From the NCBI GenBank assembly GCA_964563105.1, contig CAZLXM010000139.1, forward strand, positions 1 through 6,466: 6,466 nt of DNA, given 5' to 3'. The notes under the pieces are model-generated. The model searched no databases, was not told the origin of the DNA, and was given only the letters and a program-made list of their open reading frames with translations. This stretch comes from CAYVTV01 sp964563105. GTDB lineage: Bacteria > Bacteroidota > Bacteroidia > Bacteroidales > GCA-2748055. Position numbers and translations under genes: made by a program. Shown one piece after another: positions 6,251 through 6,466 of this stretch (position 1 is the first letter of the stretch; every line of letters begins with the position of its first letter).

Positions 6251-6466
6251 ATGGAAAAAAACGAAAAGAATCCGATTATTTTCAGAAAAAAAAAGCCGGG
6301 AGATTTGCATGTTTTGTTCAGGTTTTTCCTGATCATAACAGCATTTATCGTTACGGCCTTTTTGTTTATGCCTGTTCAGGCCCAGGCCCAGGGCATTGTA
6401 GTTAACGGTATAGTAGTTGATGCCGAAACCGGTGAAGCTTTACCAGGGGTTAATATTCTTGTTGAG
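6251..6466 (+). CDS. SusC/RagA-like TonB-linked outer-membrane receptor, N-terminal fragment cut by the window edge
   Basis: The ATG at 6251 opens a frame that runs through the right edge, giving 72 visible residues. It begins with a basic, polar n-region of about 22 residues (MEKNEKNPIIFRKKK), then a hydrophobic segment (about 23-42) ending in MPVQAQAQG, a likely signal-peptidase I site around residues 44-48. The mature start, GIVVNGIVVDAETGEALPGVNILVE (read here as two adjoining parts, GIVVNGIVVDAETG and EALPGVNILVE), is the signature of the carboxypeptidase D regulatory-like domain at the N-terminus of SusC-type receptors. No Met lies between residue 1 and Met40, so the long n-region belongs to the protein. 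SusC proteins form the outer-membrane barrel that, with a SusD lipoprotein and TonB energy, imports oligosaccharides. The barrel and the expected SusD partner lie beyond the window. Other proteins also carry this domain, but the neighbours make SusC most likely. The 666 bp gap before it suggests its own promoter. Confidence 0.82.
   Translation, partial: MEKNEKNPIIFRKKKPGDLHVLFRFFLIITAFIVTAFLFMPVQAQAQGIVVNGIVVDAETGEALPGVNILVE

Overview
The window looks like part of a polysaccharide/glycoside utilisation locus from a member of Bacteroidota. The evidence is a TonB-linked SusC-type receptor start at the right edge, a lipoprotein of the DUF6807 ('PmoA') family, a DUF4838 glycoside-hydrolase-like enzyme, very AT-rich spacers, and no strong Shine-Dalgarno sequences before the genes. 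The mix of families (DUF4838, DUF6807, DegT-type aminotransferases, one with a twin-arginine signal) fits an environmental or marine Bacteroidota better than a classical gut Bacteroides. That lineage guess is inference.

Layout, all on the + strand. (1) 1-1707: the 3' part of a DUF4838 protein, open to the left edge. (2) 1808-2818: a complete DUF6807 lipoprotein. (3) 2931-4274: a DegT/DnrJ/EryC1/StrS-type PLP aminotransferase with an N-terminal Tat signal. (4) 4274-5584: a closely similar aminotransferase without a signal peptide; its first possible ATG overlaps the preceding stop codon by one base. (5) 5585-6250: about 670 bp of strongly AT-rich non-coding DNA, probably the boundary between transcription units and the leader of the next operon. 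(6) 6251-6466: the start of a SusC/RagA-like outer-membrane receptor, cut by the right edge.

Working model (inference): genes 1-4 form one operon. The DUF4838 and DUF6807 proteins would act on a glycoside or modified sugar outside the cytoplasm. The two aminotransferases would act on keto/amino sugars, one exported folded with PLP through Tat and the other staying in the cytoplasm. The SusC gene would start a second unit that imports the oligosaccharide. No regulator, SusD, sugar transporter, RNA gene, mobile element or CRISPR array is visible. The most unusual element is the tandem pair of paralogous, apparently catalytically intact aminotransferases that differ in predicted cell compartment.
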